A stretch of 64,000 nt of DNA from Robiginitomaculum antarcticum DSM 21748 (GTDB lineage: Bacteria; Pseudomonadota; Alphaproteobacteria; Caulobacterales; Maricaulaceae), in NCBI RefSeq assembly GCF_000365025.1, contig NZ_KB823013.1, positions 310,001 to 374,000 of the forward strand, in the 5' to 3' direction. Position 1 is the first letter of the stretch, and each line of letters starts with the position of its first letter. The notes under the pieces are model-generated. The model did not search any database. It was not told where the DNA came from and worked only from the letters and a program-made list of their open reading frames with translations. Both the position numbers and the translations under genes were made by a program. Of the stretch, positions 33,338 through 42,457 are shown piece by piece.

Positions 33338-34213
33338 TTGAGATTTCAGAACATTATGATTGCGGGACTGTCCGTCATGGTCAGCGGCTGCAGCGCTATC
33401 GGCGCGCATGCTCCTGACCGCGGGAAATTACTCGCGACAGGCGGCGTCAGTCAGATTGAAGGCGCCGGCGGCGCTGGGTTGACCACTTGGGCGCTCATTA
33501 GCGGCTATGGCAGTGATAATTCATTTGGCGCAAATGCGTTTTATACCCAGTCCAACCTGCCGGATTTCGAGTTTCGCGCGATAGGCGGCTCCCTGGGCAT
33601 TGCCGACCGCGTCGAGCTGTCTTATGCTAATCAGCAATTTGACACAGGCGATACCGGCCCTGCGCTGGGCCTGCCCCAAGGCTATACATTTGAGCAGGAT
33701 ATATTCGGCGCGAAAGTCCGCATTATGGGCGACGCCGTCTATGACCAAGACAGCTGGAAACCCCAGGTCTCGCTTGGCGTGAATTATAAAAAGGCCAATG
33801 ATGCGCCGCTATTGACCGCTTTGGGCGCGGCTGATGATGAAGGCATGGATTATTACATTTCAACGACAAAAATCTTTCTCGATAAAAGCCTGCTCATCGG
33901 CGGAACATTGCGTGCCACCAAAGCCAATCAATTCGGGCTTTTAGGATTTGGCGGCGATAAAAATGATGATTATAAGGTCGAGTTTGAAGGCTCCATTGCC
34001 TATCTCGTATCGCGCAAGCTCGTTATCGGCGCGGATTACCGTACAAAACCTGATAATCTTGGCTTTGCCGAAGAACAGGACGCCGCCGCGATTTACGCCG
34101 CTTATTTCCCGAACAAACATATCTCCATCACAGGCGCCTATGTCGATCTGGGCGATATTGCGCTGCGCGGGAAACAAGACGGCGCCTATCTTTCACTGCA
34201 ACTAGGCTTCTAA
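33338..34213 (+). CDS. DUF3034-like outer-membrane protein
   Basis: A 291-aa protein starting at TTG (33338), with AGGGA upstream. A signal segment with a lipobox-like SGCS near residue 18 is followed by a long run of alternating polar/apolar strands (VELSYANQQFDTGD, YKVEFEGSIAYLV, AAIYAAYFPNKHISITGAYVDLG) ending in LQLGF. That C-terminus and the strand pattern fit a beta-barrel; the overall look is DUF3034. Function is unknown. It is the first gene of an operon with the haem and copper proteins; its TAA overlaps the next ATG. Confidence 0.78.
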   Translation: MRFQNIMIAGLSVMVSGCSAIGAHAPDRGKLLATGGVSQIEGAGGAGLTTWALISGYGSDNSFGANAFYTQSNLPDFEFRAIGGSLGIADRVELSYANQQFDTGDTGPALGLPQGYTFEQDIFGAKVRIMGDAVYDQDSWKPQVSLGVNYKKANDAPLLTALGAADDEGMDYYISTTKIFLDKSLLIGGTLRATKANQFGLLGFGGDKNDDYKVEFEGSIAYLVSRKLVIGADYRTKPDNLGFAEEQDAAAIYAAYFPNKHISITGAYVDLGDIALRGKQDGAYLSLQLGF

Positions 34214-34659
34214 TGACACGTCTATCTTTTTCTCTTCCGGCCTTAGCCGCACTCTTTTTATTTCTGAGCGCATGCGCGACGGCAAACCGCGGCGAGACCA
34301 CTCTATATGACCGTCTGGGCGGTGAAGCGGGCGTCTCGCAAATTGTTAAAGGCACATTGGTCTATACGCTGGCTGATCCGCGCATTGCCCAGACCTTTGA
34401 AAACTCCAATGTTGACCGCGTTGAGCGGCTGTTGATCCAACAGATCTGCGAGCTGACCGGCGGACCCTGCACCTATAGCGGGCAGACTATGGTCAATACC
34501 CATCGCGGACTGGATCTCAATTCTATGCATTTCAACGCTTTGGTCGAAAATATGCAACTGGCCATGGACGATAGCGGCGTGCCTTACCGCGCGCAGAACC
34601 AACTTCTTGCTATTCTCGCGCCAATGCACCGCGACATCGTTATGCCGTCGCAGAAATAA
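34213..34659 (+). CDS. Lipoprotein group 1 truncated haemoglobin
   Basis: A 148-aa protein with a signal peptide and lipobox (LSAC, Cys21), then a group 1 truncated globin: LYDRLGGEAGVSQIV, ICELTGGPCTYSG at 78-90 and the proximal haem ligand His97 in NTHRGL. Most truncated globins are cytosolic, so a lipid-anchored periplasmic form is unusual. It should bind O2 or NO at the envelope. Its ATG overlaps the stop of the DUF3034 gene, and the sensor kinase follows after 18 nt. Confidence 0.87.
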   Translation: MTRLSFSLPALAALFLFLSACATANRGETTLYDRLGGEAGVSQIVKGTLVYTLADPRIAQTFENSNVDRVERLLIQQICELTGGPCTYSGQTMVNTHRGLDLNSMHFNALVENMQLAMDDSGVPYRAQNQLLAILAPMHRDIVMPSQK

Positions 34660-34677
34660 TTGGGGTCTGGGCGCAAT

Positions 34678-36552
34678 ATGATCAGGAATTTATTGAGAAT
34701 TCTGATATCGGTCAAAGCCAAATTATTCTTTGGCTTTCTGGCCATGACTCTGATTATCACCCTATTGGGCGCCGAAGCCTTCTTCTCATTATCAAGCGCA
34801 GGCCAATCTGTTAAAAAGACATTTGACCGACCGCTTATGGCCGTGAATTTCGCCCGCTCTTCCAGTCAGGTTTTTTCCGAACTTCAAATCGAAGAATTCC
34901 GTCAAACCGAGGCGTGGACAGTCTACGACCCTGACCTTCTCGCTGTAGGCGTTTCAAAGTTTCGCGGGGATCTCGCCGTCGCCAAAGAGCGCTCTATTGC
35001 GCCGCAGGCAGAGTCTTTTTTCAAACAGGTCGACATTGATCTGGCCCGCTGGGAGGCGCTGGCCGCCTTGCCCCTGTCGCCGGGCACGCAGGAAGATAAG
35101 CGCCTCATCGCGCAGGATATAGCAAGCAATCTCGATATAATCGTCGAGCTACAAACAAATCAAAGCTACCGCGAACGTGAAGCAACGCTGAGTCAAATCT
35201 CAAAGTTTAGTACATATCTGTTGTGGTCCATCGGCATAGCTGTCGCGCTGACCCTGCTTTTGTCCGCGTGGGTTGCGCTCACGATTATCAATCCGCTAAA
35301 AACGGCGGCCGTGGCGGCGCGCAAAATCTCTGCCGGCGACTTTACAGCCAAAATTCCAAAAGGCGGCGATGATGAGACCGGAGCGCTTTTGAAAACCATG
35401 GCTGTGATGCAGGCCAATATTTCACAGCGCATGGGGCGGGAAAAAAGTCTGCGCGCCTTGGCACAGGACAGGCTCGCGGATTCGCTGAAAAATTCACAGG
35501 ATGCCATTTTACTGACGGACGAGAATGACCGTATCATTGTGTGCAACCCGCAAACGCAAACCTTGTTTTCCGCTTTGTGCGGGCTAAACCTGATCAACAC
35601 ACGCTATTTAGATCATTTTAGCCGCGATGGCGTCCCGTTGGTGGGCGGCGAAACCTTTGACGGGGCGCGTCAGGAAATAGCTCTGTCTGACGGGCGCTGG
35701 GTGCGGGTTAGCGCCTCGAAAACGCAAGAGGCCGGCCGGCTGTTCATCTGGACGGATATAACGGACTCCAAGATCCGCGCCCAACGTCTGCGCGAGGCCA
35801 AAGACGCCGCTGAAGACGCGGATAAAGCCAAATCTATGTTCCTGGCGGCGATGAGCCATGAATTGCGAACGCCGCTCAACGCCGTGATCGGCTTTTCGGA
35901 TATTATTAAGTCTGAGCAGCTGCGTCAGGGCGGAAATGAAAATCACGCCAAGCTCGCGGATCTTATTTCCCAGAGCGGAGCGCATCTGCTGGGTATTGTC
36001 AAAGACGTTCTCAGTATGGCCGACGGCCGCGACGCCACAGAAATGACAGTCGAATTTTCGCCTGTTGATATGGTGGATATAATTGAATTTACCTGCGCCG
36101 CGACACTGATGGATATCGGTCAGAAGCATATTAAACTGATACAGCATATCCCGGACACCCCGCTTCAGGTCAGGGGTGATACACCGCGTCTGCAACAGGC
36201 TCTCTTCCACCTTTTATCCAATGCCATCAAATTTGGCCGCGAGGGCGGCGTGATAAAAGTCACCGCTCAGATGACAGATAAAGGGGAAGTTCGCGTTGAT
36301 GTCATTGATAATGGTATCGGAATTTCTCCGGAAAACCTCAACACTATTTTTGAGCCCTTTTCGCAGGTCGAATCCGGCTATACCCGTACATATGACGGGA
36401 CCGGATTAGGTCTGTCTCTGGCCAGGAAAATCATAGATCTGCACGGCGGCAAATTGCGCATCCAATCAAAGCTGGGCAAAGGTACAGCTGTCAGCCTTTA
36501 CCTTACAGCTTTAACCGCCTCTCAATCTAACGCGCATATAATTGAATCATGA
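34678..36552 (+). CDS. Membrane sensor histidine kinase (HAMP, PAS-like, HisKA, HATPase)
   Basis: About 624 aa from the ATG at 34678; a TTG at 34660 is less likely. TM1 is near residues 12-35 and TM2 near 180-205, enclosing a helical periplasmic sensor. A HAMP linker and a degenerate PAS-like segment (AILLTDENDRIIVCNPQ) follow. HisKA carries the phospho-acceptor His in MSHELRTPLNAVIGF. The ATP domain has NAIKFG, DNGIGISPENL and GTGLGLSLARKIIDLHGG. No response regulator is adjacent. Sitting between a periplasmic globin and a cupredoxin, it may sense oxygen, NO or redox state through them; that is inference. Confidence 0.9.
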   Translation: MIRNLLRILISVKAKLFFGFLAMTLIITLLGAEAFFSLSSAGQSVKKTFDRPLMAVNFARSSSQVFSELQIEEFRQTEAWTVYDPDLLAVGVSKFRGDLAVAKERSIAPQAESFFKQVDIDLARWEALAALPLSPGTQEDKRLIAQDIASNLDIIVELQTNQSYREREATLSQISKFSTYLLWSIGIAVALTLLLSAWVALTIINPLKTAAVAARKISAGDFTAKIPKGGDDETGALLKTMAVMQANISQRMGREKSLRALAQDRLADSLKNSQDAILLTDENDRIIVCNPQTQTLFSALCGLNLINTRYLDHFSRDGVPLVGGETFDGARQEIALSDGRWVRVSASKTQEAGRLFIWTDITDSKIRAQRLREAKDAAEDADKAKSMFLAAMSHELRTPLNAVIGFSDIIKSEQLRQGGNENHAKLADLISQSGAHLLGIVKDVLSMADGRDATEMTVEFSPVDMVDIIEFTCAATLMDIGQKHIKLIQHIPDTPLQVRGDTPRLQQALFHLLSNAIKFGREGGVIKVTAQMTDKGEVRVDVIDNGIGISPENLNTIFEPFSQVESGYTRTYDGTGLGLSLARKIIDLHGGKLRIQSKLGKGTAVSLYLTALTASQSNAHIIES

Positions 36553-36908
36553 TTGATACAGCCCGATATTTTCGTATGAACGCCTCAATTTGGCCAAAGC
36601 TCTTACTGGCGGGGGCTATTGCCTATCCGATCGGAGTGTGGGCTCAGGCCGGCACGTCGCATATAATTTCACAAAAAAACCGCAGCTACGCGCCCGGCCA
36701 AATTACAATCAACAAAGGCGATACATTGAAGATCGTCAATGACGATATTTTCCTGCACCACACCTATATTGACAGCGGCGGTATGAGCTATGATTCAGGC
36801 GGTATGGAGCAAGGCGAGATACGCAATATCACTTTTGATGAAGCCGGAAACTATCTGATCAAATGCGATATTCATCCTAAGATGAAACTTGACGTCACGG
36901 TTCAATAA
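36549..36908 (+). CDS. Exported plastocyanin-like cupredoxin
   Basis: A 119-aa protein whose ATG overlaps the kinase stop. A signal peptide (LLLAGAIAYPIGVWAQA) is followed by a small beta-sandwich. Type 1 copper ligands are visible: His70/His71 in FLHHTY and Cys106, His109, Met112 in CDIHPKM. Similar proteins are often labelled methylamine-utilisation protein. It probably carries electrons or copper in the periplasm for the same process as the globin. Confidence 0.86.
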   Translation: MIDTARYFRMNASIWPKLLLAGAIAYPIGVWAQAGTSHIISQKNRSYAPGQITINKGDTLKIVNDDIFLHHTYIDSGGMSYDSGGMEQGEIRNITFDEAGNYLIKCDIHPKMKLDVTVQ

Positions 36909-36919
36909 AACCGACCCGC

Positions 36920-37639
36920 TTATTGCATATCGCTTTTATCCGGCGGGGTGGCCTGTTGGCTATAAATCTTCATTAGACCAATTAAAAGCGAGCGCCGTTC
37001 TGCATGACTGCTGGCCTCTAGCAGGCTTTGCTTATCCTGCGCGCTAAATGGACTGATCATAGCGGTCTGGTCGACCAGCCGGTCCATAGATATTGCGTTC
37101 AGCCCGCCCCAATCCACATCCACGCCGAGTGAACGCGCAAAGCTTTTCATACCCGCCGTTAACCGCGCCCGTTCGGCGGCATTATCTTCGAGTGATGTGG
37201 GCATAATCCGTTTATCATGGACATCGATATCGGCGCTAAAGGCGTCATAAGACACCTGCGCTTGTCGGTACGGTGTTGTGACATCCGCCTCGTCGATAAA
37301 GGTAAAGCGCTTTAAGCCGGCCAGAGAGATGAGATAGCGCCCGTCATCGGTTTCGCTAAACTGGCGCAGCCGTCCTAATGTCCCGATCCGGGCCAGATCA
37401 GGGCGCGCCGTTTTCGCGCCCGCGCCGTCCAGCGCATATTGCGGCTGTATCAATCCAATAACGCGGTCACCTTTGAGCATATCGTCAATCATGTTGAGAT
37501 AACGCGGCTCGAAAATATTCAGAGGCAGTTCACAGCCCGGCAAAAGCACCGTTCCGCCCAGCGGAAATACAGGAATTTGCTCGGGAGACAGGCGGCGGGC
37601 CATGGATTTCATATGTGTGCTCATATGATAATTACGCAT
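36920..37639 (-). CDS. LON substrate-binding (PUA-like) domain protein
   Basis: A 239-aa protein with the N-terminal LON domain pattern IPVFPLGGTVLLPGCELPLNIFEPRYLNMI at about residues 21-50, and IGTLGRLRQF. There is no ATPase or protease part. Stand-alone LON domain proteins are common in alphaproteobacteria and of uncertain role. The first ATG (37639) lacks a clear ribosome site and internal ATGs at 37624 or 37612 are possible. It converges with the cupredoxin gene, only 11 nt apart. Confidence 0.85.
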   Translation of the reverse strand: MRNYHMSTHMKSMARRLSPEQIPVFPLGGTVLLPGCELPLNIFEPRYLNMIDDMLKGDRVIGLIQPQYALDGAGAKTARPDLARIGTLGRLRQFSETDDGRYLISLAGLKRFTFIDEADVTTPYRQAQVSYDAFSADIDVHDKRIMPTSLEDNAAERARLTAGMKSFARSLGVDVDWGGLNAISMDRLVDQTAMISPFSAQDKQSLLEASSHAERRSLLIGLMKIYSQQATPPDKSDMQ

Positions 37640-37662
37640 AGCAGGGGAGGAAGGTTCAAGCT

Positions 37663-39156
37663 TTATACTGCATTATGTTCGCTGCGCGGTACTACGCTTT
37701 TAAATGACAGAACATCATCGCTGACCGGGCCAAGCAATTGGACTTTGTTTTCGATATAAGTCTGGTGGTTAATCCAGGGGTCTTTATCGCCTTGCCGCGG
37801 GGATGTATCAATAGCGCGTAAAATATAGCCGGAATTAAACTCCCCCATAAAAGGGAGTCGCGGCATGCCCGCCTGCGCCGCGGCGGACAGAGCCGGAACG
37901 GCGTAATCCGCGCCGGATTTCAACATCGTCTTTAAAACATTACAGACATACCGGGCCTGCAATTCAACCCGCAGCGTATAGCTGGCGGTCAGCGTGCCTG
38001 ATGACAACGCCATATTGGGCACATTGGAGAGCATACAGCCTTTATAAATATAATGATCCGGTAAATTTACAGTTTTGCCGTCTACGCTAAGCGTCGCCTC
38101 GCCCAGCATGACAATGTTGAGCCCCGTGGCCGTGACAATGATATCGGCTTTAAGCACGGTGCCGTCTGTCAGCACAATACCCGTTTGGGTAAACCGCTTA
38201 ATATGGCCGGTTTCTATGCTCGCCCTGCCCGCTGTGATCTGCGTGAACAAATCTCCGTTTGGCGAAAAACATATACGCTGCGTCGCGGGTGGATATGACG
38301 GGCGTAAATGCTTTACGATGTCGAAGTCGTCGGGCAGCCGTTCAGCCGCTTTTGCCTCGAATAATGCACGGGTTTGGACGGGATATTTCAGCGCGCGGCC
38401 AATCTTGTACCGTTCGAGGAAAATGTTCTTTTTGCGGATCAATGCATAAGCCCATTTCTCTGGCAAAATCTTCATTAGCTTTTGCGCGAGCGGGTCATAA
38501 TCCTTATCCGGGAAGATATAGCTCTGGCTACGCTGCAACATGGTTACATGCCCTGCGCCCTGCTCGGCTAGGGACGGGACAAGCGTCACCGCCGTTGCGC
38601 CGGAGCCAATGACGACCACCCGCTTGCCTTGATAATCCAGATCCTGCGGCCAGTCCTGAGGATGAATAATCTGTCCGCCAAAGTCTTCTTCATGCGCAAA
38701 GTCGGGGCGGTATCCCGCGCCGTAATTGTAATAGCCCGTGCAGCTTTGTAGCCAGCGGCAGGTGACCCGCCTGTCTTCGCCTCCCGCGCCTCTTAGCGTA
38801 ACCGTCCAGAGGGCCGTCTGCGTCGAAAAATCGGCGCTCATAACGCGTTGACCGAAGCTGGTTTTATCGGTCAGATTATAATCGCGCGCGGTCGCCTTGA
38901 TATAGTCCAGAATATGCTCTCCCGGTGAGATGGATTTATCATCCACCCAAGGCCGAAATTCATAGCCGTAGACATGCATATTACTGTCGCTGCGAATGCC
39001 GGGATAGCGAAACAGATCCCATGTCCCGCCCATATGCTCGCGCATCTCGACGATTTGCAAAGACAATCCGGGCAGCTTGGTCACCATGTGGCAGGCTGTG
39101 CCAATACCCGCGAGGCCCGCACCGATAATCAATATGTCTGTGTGATCGCGCATCAT
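37663..39156 (-). CDS. Baeyer-Villiger-type flavin monooxygenase (EthA-like)
   Basis: About 497 aa from the ATG at 39156, which is preceded by AAGGGA; a longer frame from 39204 lacks support. The FAD site is IIGAGLAGIG near residue 9. The Baeyer-Villiger fingerprint FGGQIIHPQDWP is intact and is followed by the NADPH motif VVIGSGATAVTLVPSLAE. FRYPGIRSDSNMHVYG is typical of EthA-like enzymes. It would insert oxygen next to a ketone or oxidise sulphur compounds in the cytoplasm. Substrate is unknown and neighbours give no clue. Confidence 0.9.
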   Translation of the reverse strand: MMRDHTDILIIGAGLAGIGTACHMVTKLPGLSLQIVEMREHMGGTWDLFRYPGIRSDSNMHVYGYEFRPWVDDKSISPGEHILDYIKATARDYNLTDKTSFGQRVMSADFSTQTALWTVTLRGAGGEDRRVTCRWLQSCTGYYNYGAGYRPDFAHEEDFGGQIIHPQDWPQDLDYQGKRVVVIGSGATAVTLVPSLAEQGAGHVTMLQRSQSYIFPDKDYDPLAQKLMKILPEKWAYALIRKKNIFLERYKIGRALKYPVQTRALFEAKAAERLPDDFDIVKHLRPSYPPATQRICFSPNGDLFTQITAGRASIETGHIKRFTQTGIVLTDGTVLKADIIVTATGLNIVMLGEATLSVDGKTVNLPDHYIYKGCMLSNVPNMALSSGTLTASYTLRVELQARYVCNVLKTMLKSGADYAVPALSAAAQAGMPRLPFMGEFNSGYILRAIDTSPRQGDKDPWINHQTYIENKVQLLGPVSDDVLSFKSVVPRSEHNAV

Positions 39157-39234
39157 ATGTCCCTTATTTTTTGAAAATATGCAGGGTAGATGAAAGACGC
39201 GCAAGCGGGCGTCGCGAATAGGCCGTATTCATAA

Positions 39235-39265
39235 CAAAAAACCCCGCCGCAAGGCAGGGTTTTCA
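39235..39265 (-). terminator. Intrinsic terminator of trmD-rplS
   Basis: On the minus strand AACCCTGCC, loop TTGC, GGCGGGGTT followed by TTTTTG forms a stem with one mismatch. It lies about 20 nt after the rplS stop. Confidence 0.8.
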
Positions 39266-39284
39266 ATCTTAAAAGCTTAAAAGC

Positions 39285-39683
39285 CTATTTCTTGTCGGCG
39301 CGGCCATCGGTCATGCCATGGCCGGTTGTGCGCTCTTTGATCCGCGCAGATTTACCACGGCGTTCGCGAAGATAGTAAAGCTTGGCGCGACGGACGCGGC
39401 CACGGCGCTTAACTTCAATCTCTTCAACCAGGGGGCTGAACAGCGGGAAAACGCGCTCGACGCCTTCGCCATAAGAGATTTTGCGAACTGTGAAGCTCTC
39501 ATTGAGGCCTGCGCCGCTACGGGCGATACAGACGCCTTCAAAAGCCTGCAGACGGGTGCGAGTCCCTTCGGTAATGCGAACTTGCACCACCACAGTATCG
39601 CCCGGGTCAAAGGCCGGAATCTCTTTGCCGGATGACAATAGGCGCTCTTGTTCGGCCTTATTTAGTTTTTCGATCACGTTCAT
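39285..39683 (-). CDS. rplS: 50S ribosomal protein L19
   Basis: A 132-aa protein with the L19 pattern: [33 protein letters not shown] (about residues 25-57), then [15 protein letters not shown] and [19 protein letters not shown]. It binds 23S rRNA near the subunit interface. Its start overlaps the trmD stop by 4 nt; both end at the terminator at 39235. rpsP and rimM, the usual upstream partners, are not here; rimM is at 56712. Confidence 0.97.
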   Translation of the reverse strand: MNVIEKLNKAEQERLLSSGKEIPAFDPGDTVVVQVRITEGTRTRLQAFEGVCIARSGAGLNESFTVRKISYGEGVERVFPLFSPLVEEIEVKRRGRVRRAKLYYLRERRGKSARIKERTTGHGMTDGRADKK

Positions 39684-40414
39684 GTCGCGTCTCCTTTTGT
39701 CCGCTCTTGACGAGCAGTGTAAGCGTCAAACAAATCAGGCCGCCGGGCCTGCGTTGCTTCGATCATTTTTGCCTTACGCCAGTCCTCCACCTTTTGGTGA
39801 TTGCCGGACAATAACACATCCGGGATAGCCCGGCCTTCAAATTCTCTGGGCTTGGTGTAGAGTGGATACTCTAACAAACCCTCTTCAAAACTCTCCTCCA
39901 CAGTGCTCTCGGCCTTGCCGAGAACGCCGGGTATCAGCCGCACGCAGGCCTCAATCAGCACTTGCGCCGCCACTTCGCCCCCCGCCAGAACATAGTCGCC
40001 GATAGAGATTTCCTCCATCTGCCGGGCCTCAATGACCCGCTCGTCCAGACCTTCAAAGCGGGCGCAAAACACAATAACCCCCGGGCCGGCCGCCAGCTCT
40101 TTAACGCGGTGTTGCGTCAGAGGCGTCCCGCGCGGGGTCAAATATATTAATGCGCGTCCGTTTTTAGGGACGCTGTCAATCGCTGCTGCCGCAATATCGG
40201 GTCGCAGGACCATGCCTGCGCCGCCGCCTGCGGGAGTGCCGTCAACAGTGCGGTGCTTATTAGACGAAAAATTTCTGATGTCTACAGTCTCTAGCGACCA
40301 AATCTGCGATTTCTCCGCGCCGCCAATAACCGACGCGCTCAAAACCCCCGGAAAGGCCTCCGGAAACAGGGTCAGCGCCGTCGCGGCCCATGGTTTTGGC
40401 GAAGTGTCACTCAT
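39680..40414 (-). CDS. trmD: tRNA (guanine-37-N1)-methyltransferase
   Basis: TrmD methylates G37 of tRNAs with SAM to prevent frameshifting. The protein is 244 aa, the family length. It has the SPOUT trefoil-knot features [25 protein letters not shown] and [20 protein letters not shown], plus the active-site Asp region [15 protein letters not shown]. It is coupled to rplS. Upstream on the same strand lies tadC, ending 66 nt away after a gap. Confidence 0.97.
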   Translation of the reverse strand: MSDTSPKPWAATALTLFPEAFPGVLSASVIGGAEKSQIWSLETVDIRNFSSNKHRTVDGTPAGGGAGMVLRPDIAAAAIDSVPKNGRALIYLTPRGTPLTQHRVKELAAGPGVIVFCARFEGLDERVIEARQMEEISIGDYVLAGGEVAAQVLIEACVRLIPGVLGKAESTVEESFEEGLLEYPLYTKPREFEGRAIPDVLLSGNHQKVEDWRKAKMIEATQARRPDLFDAYTARQERTKGDAT

Positions 40415-40480
40415 GGCGGGCTTTAAGCGTGAGATGGATGATGAGTCAAAGGGGGATGTAAGCGTGAAACTTTACAGGGT

Positions 40481-41443
40481 TTACCCGAACGCGGATCCCA
40501 GACGCATAGCCGCAGGGGTCAGGATCACAATGAACAGAACCGGCAGGAAGAAGATAATCATCGGCACAGTCAATTTTGCGGGGAGCGCGGCGGCTTTTTT
40601 CTCAGCCAGCAAAACACGCAATTCCCGGTTCTCATTGGCCATAGTGCGAAGCGTTGAGCCCAGCGGCGTGCCGTAACGTTCCGATTGCACAAGCGCGGTG
40701 GCCACGGCGCGAATGCCCGGATGATTGTTACGGCGGGCTAAATTCTCGTAAGCCTGCCGGCGCTGCTGTAAATAGGACAGCTCGGCGGTGGTCAGCGAGA
40801 ACTCTTCGGCAAGCTCAATGGACGTGCCCGCCATTTCTGACGCAACGCGGTTAAAGGCAAGCTCGACCGACATACCGGATTCCACGCAGATGAGGAGCAA
40901 ATCCAGTGCATCAGGAAAGGCCGGCATGATTTTGTCTTGGCGCTTTTTTGCGGCGTTTTTCAAATAAATACCCGGCAGGTAATAGCCAAACAGGGTCATG
41001 CCCATTGTTATAAATGCACCCTTTGTCATCGGCCAGTCTTTGGGGTTGATCAAAATGGCATAGGTAAAGGCAAGCAGGAAAAAGATGATCGGCAAGGACA
41101 TGCGGAAGAAATAAAACATCTGGACAGGACGCTGTCCGCGAAAGCCGCCCTGCATTAATTTATCCCGCAAATCCGGCGCGGCGAGCAGGCGTTCCAGCGA
41201 CAATCCGGCCACGATTTTGTTGACCAAACCCTTATTATCCGCGCGCAATTTGGTATTTGTTTTTAGATCCTCAAGGCGCGCGCGTTTTAAGGTATCGCGC
41301 TCGGAGGTTACCGCCTTCATACGCTTTTTCTGTTTATCCCCGGCGAGCATGGGCGAGATGACAGTATAGAGCGTCGCAACAATCAGAAGCGCAATGCCTC
41401 CGGCAAGGATATTGGCAAACATGGCTGCACTTTCGGGATTCAT
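40481..41443 (-). CDS. tadC: TadC pilus assembly inner-membrane protein
   Basis: A 320-aa T2SF-domain protein. One TM helix lies near residues 8-30, a pair near 115-165, and one at the C-terminus (VPMIIFFLPVLFIVIL). The F domain holds LICVESGMSVELAFNRVA and LVQSERYGTPLGSTLRTMANE. With TadB it forms the inner-membrane platform that the CpaF ATPase drives to build Flp pili. It is last of the minus-strand cpa/tad run, 13 nt after tadB. Confidence 0.93.
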   Translation of the reverse strand: MNPESAAMFANILAGGIALLIVATLYTVISPMLAGDKQKKRMKAVTSERDTLKRARLEDLKTNTKLRADNKGLVNKIVAGLSLERLLAAPDLRDKLMQGGFRGQRPVQMFYFFRMSLPIIFFLLAFTYAILINPKDWPMTKGAFITMGMTLFGYYLPGIYLKNAAKKRQDKIMPAFPDALDLLLICVESGMSVELAFNRVASEMAGTSIELAEEFSLTTAELSYLQQRRQAYENLARRNNHPGIRAVATALVQSERYGTPLGSTLRTMANENRELRVLLAEKKAAALPAKLTVPMIIFFLPVLFIVILTPAAMRLGSAFG

Positions 41444-41456
41444 AATCGCAGCCTTT

Positions 41457-42449
41457 CTAGAATTTGAAATTGATCATTTTGCGCATGACGGCAATACCGG
41501 CGAGCATCATACCCGCGCCAATCATGAGATTTCTGTGACCGGTACTGGTCGTATATAGCTCAACCATATAATCCGGAGACACAACGGTAACGAGAATCAT
41601 GACGCCCGGCGGTAGAGCCCCAATAATGACGGCAGAGGCTTTTGCCTCAGCGGCCAGCGCTTTAATCTTTTCGCGCAGCAATTTACGCCCGCGCAAAACA
41701 TGGGCCAGATTGGCCAGTGCCTCGCCTAAATTACCCCCGGTGGAGCGCTGAATGTTGAGCACAGTTGAGAAGAATTTCACCTCCGAAAGCGGCATGCGGT
41801 CATACATGCGGTCCAGGCAGGTTTCGATCGGGACGCCGACAGCTTCGGCTTCGACGACGCGGGCAAATTCTTCGCGCACCGGCTCAGGGGACTCATGCGC
41901 AATAATTTTAAGGCAGTCGCCCAGCGGTAGTCCTGTGCGCACGCCGCGCACAATAATTTCCATCGCGTCGGCAAAATGAGACGTAAATTTAGCCTGACGG
42001 CGCTTAATCACCATATTCAAAAACCAGCGCGGCAATCCAAAGCCGACAATCACAGCCACGCCCACAACCTGCCAGAAGGCCAGACCGAAGAAGAACGCAA
42101 TGGCACCGCACACAAGACCTATAGCGGCAGAAATCAGGGTGAATGTACGCGGCTTAGTCGACCAATTGGCTTGAATAAGTTTGGATTTCAGGGATTTGCG
42201 GGCTTTTTCGCGATTTTTCGTTTTCGCCTCAATATCGCCCAGACTGGCTTCGACCTGTTTGCGGCGCAGCGAGTTTTCGTCGCCACTCTTCATAAAACTA
42301 AAAATTCCGCCGGAGCTTTTTTCACCCGGCTTAGCCGCGACCATGGCCTGACGCTTTTTGGACACACCGCTTTTGCCGCCCATGATCAACATAGCGATCA
42401 GGGCCATCATCCCTAAGCCAGCTATTATCATGAGCATTTGTTGATCCAT
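41457..42449 (-). CDS. tadB: TadB pilus assembly inner-membrane protein
   Basis: A 330-aa T2SF-domain protein paralogous to TadC, starting MDQQMLMIIAGLGMMALIAMLIMGG. TM helices lie near residues 5-24, two around 105-140, and two in the C-terminal third. It contains the typical VRTGLPLGDCLKIIAHESPEPVREEF and RSTGGNLGEALANLAHVL. It forms the membrane platform with TadC. It is 8 nt after cpaF. Confidence 0.93.
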   Translation of the reverse strand: MDQQMLMIIAGLGMMALIAMLIMGGKSGVSKKRQAMVAAKPGEKSSGGIFSFMKSGDENSLRRKQVEASLGDIEAKTKNREKARKSLKSKLIQANWSTKPRTFTLISAAIGLVCGAIAFFFGLAFWQVVGVAVIVGFGLPRWFLNMVIKRRQAKFTSHFADAMEIIVRGVRTGLPLGDCLKIIAHESPEPVREEFARVVEAEAVGVPIETCLDRMYDRMPLSEVKFFSTVLNIQRSTGGNLGEALANLAHVLRGRKLLREKIKALAAEAKASAVIIGALPPGVMILVTVVSPDYMVELYTTSTGHRNLMIGAGMMLAGIAVMRKMINFKF

Positions 42450-42457
42450 TGCGCGGC

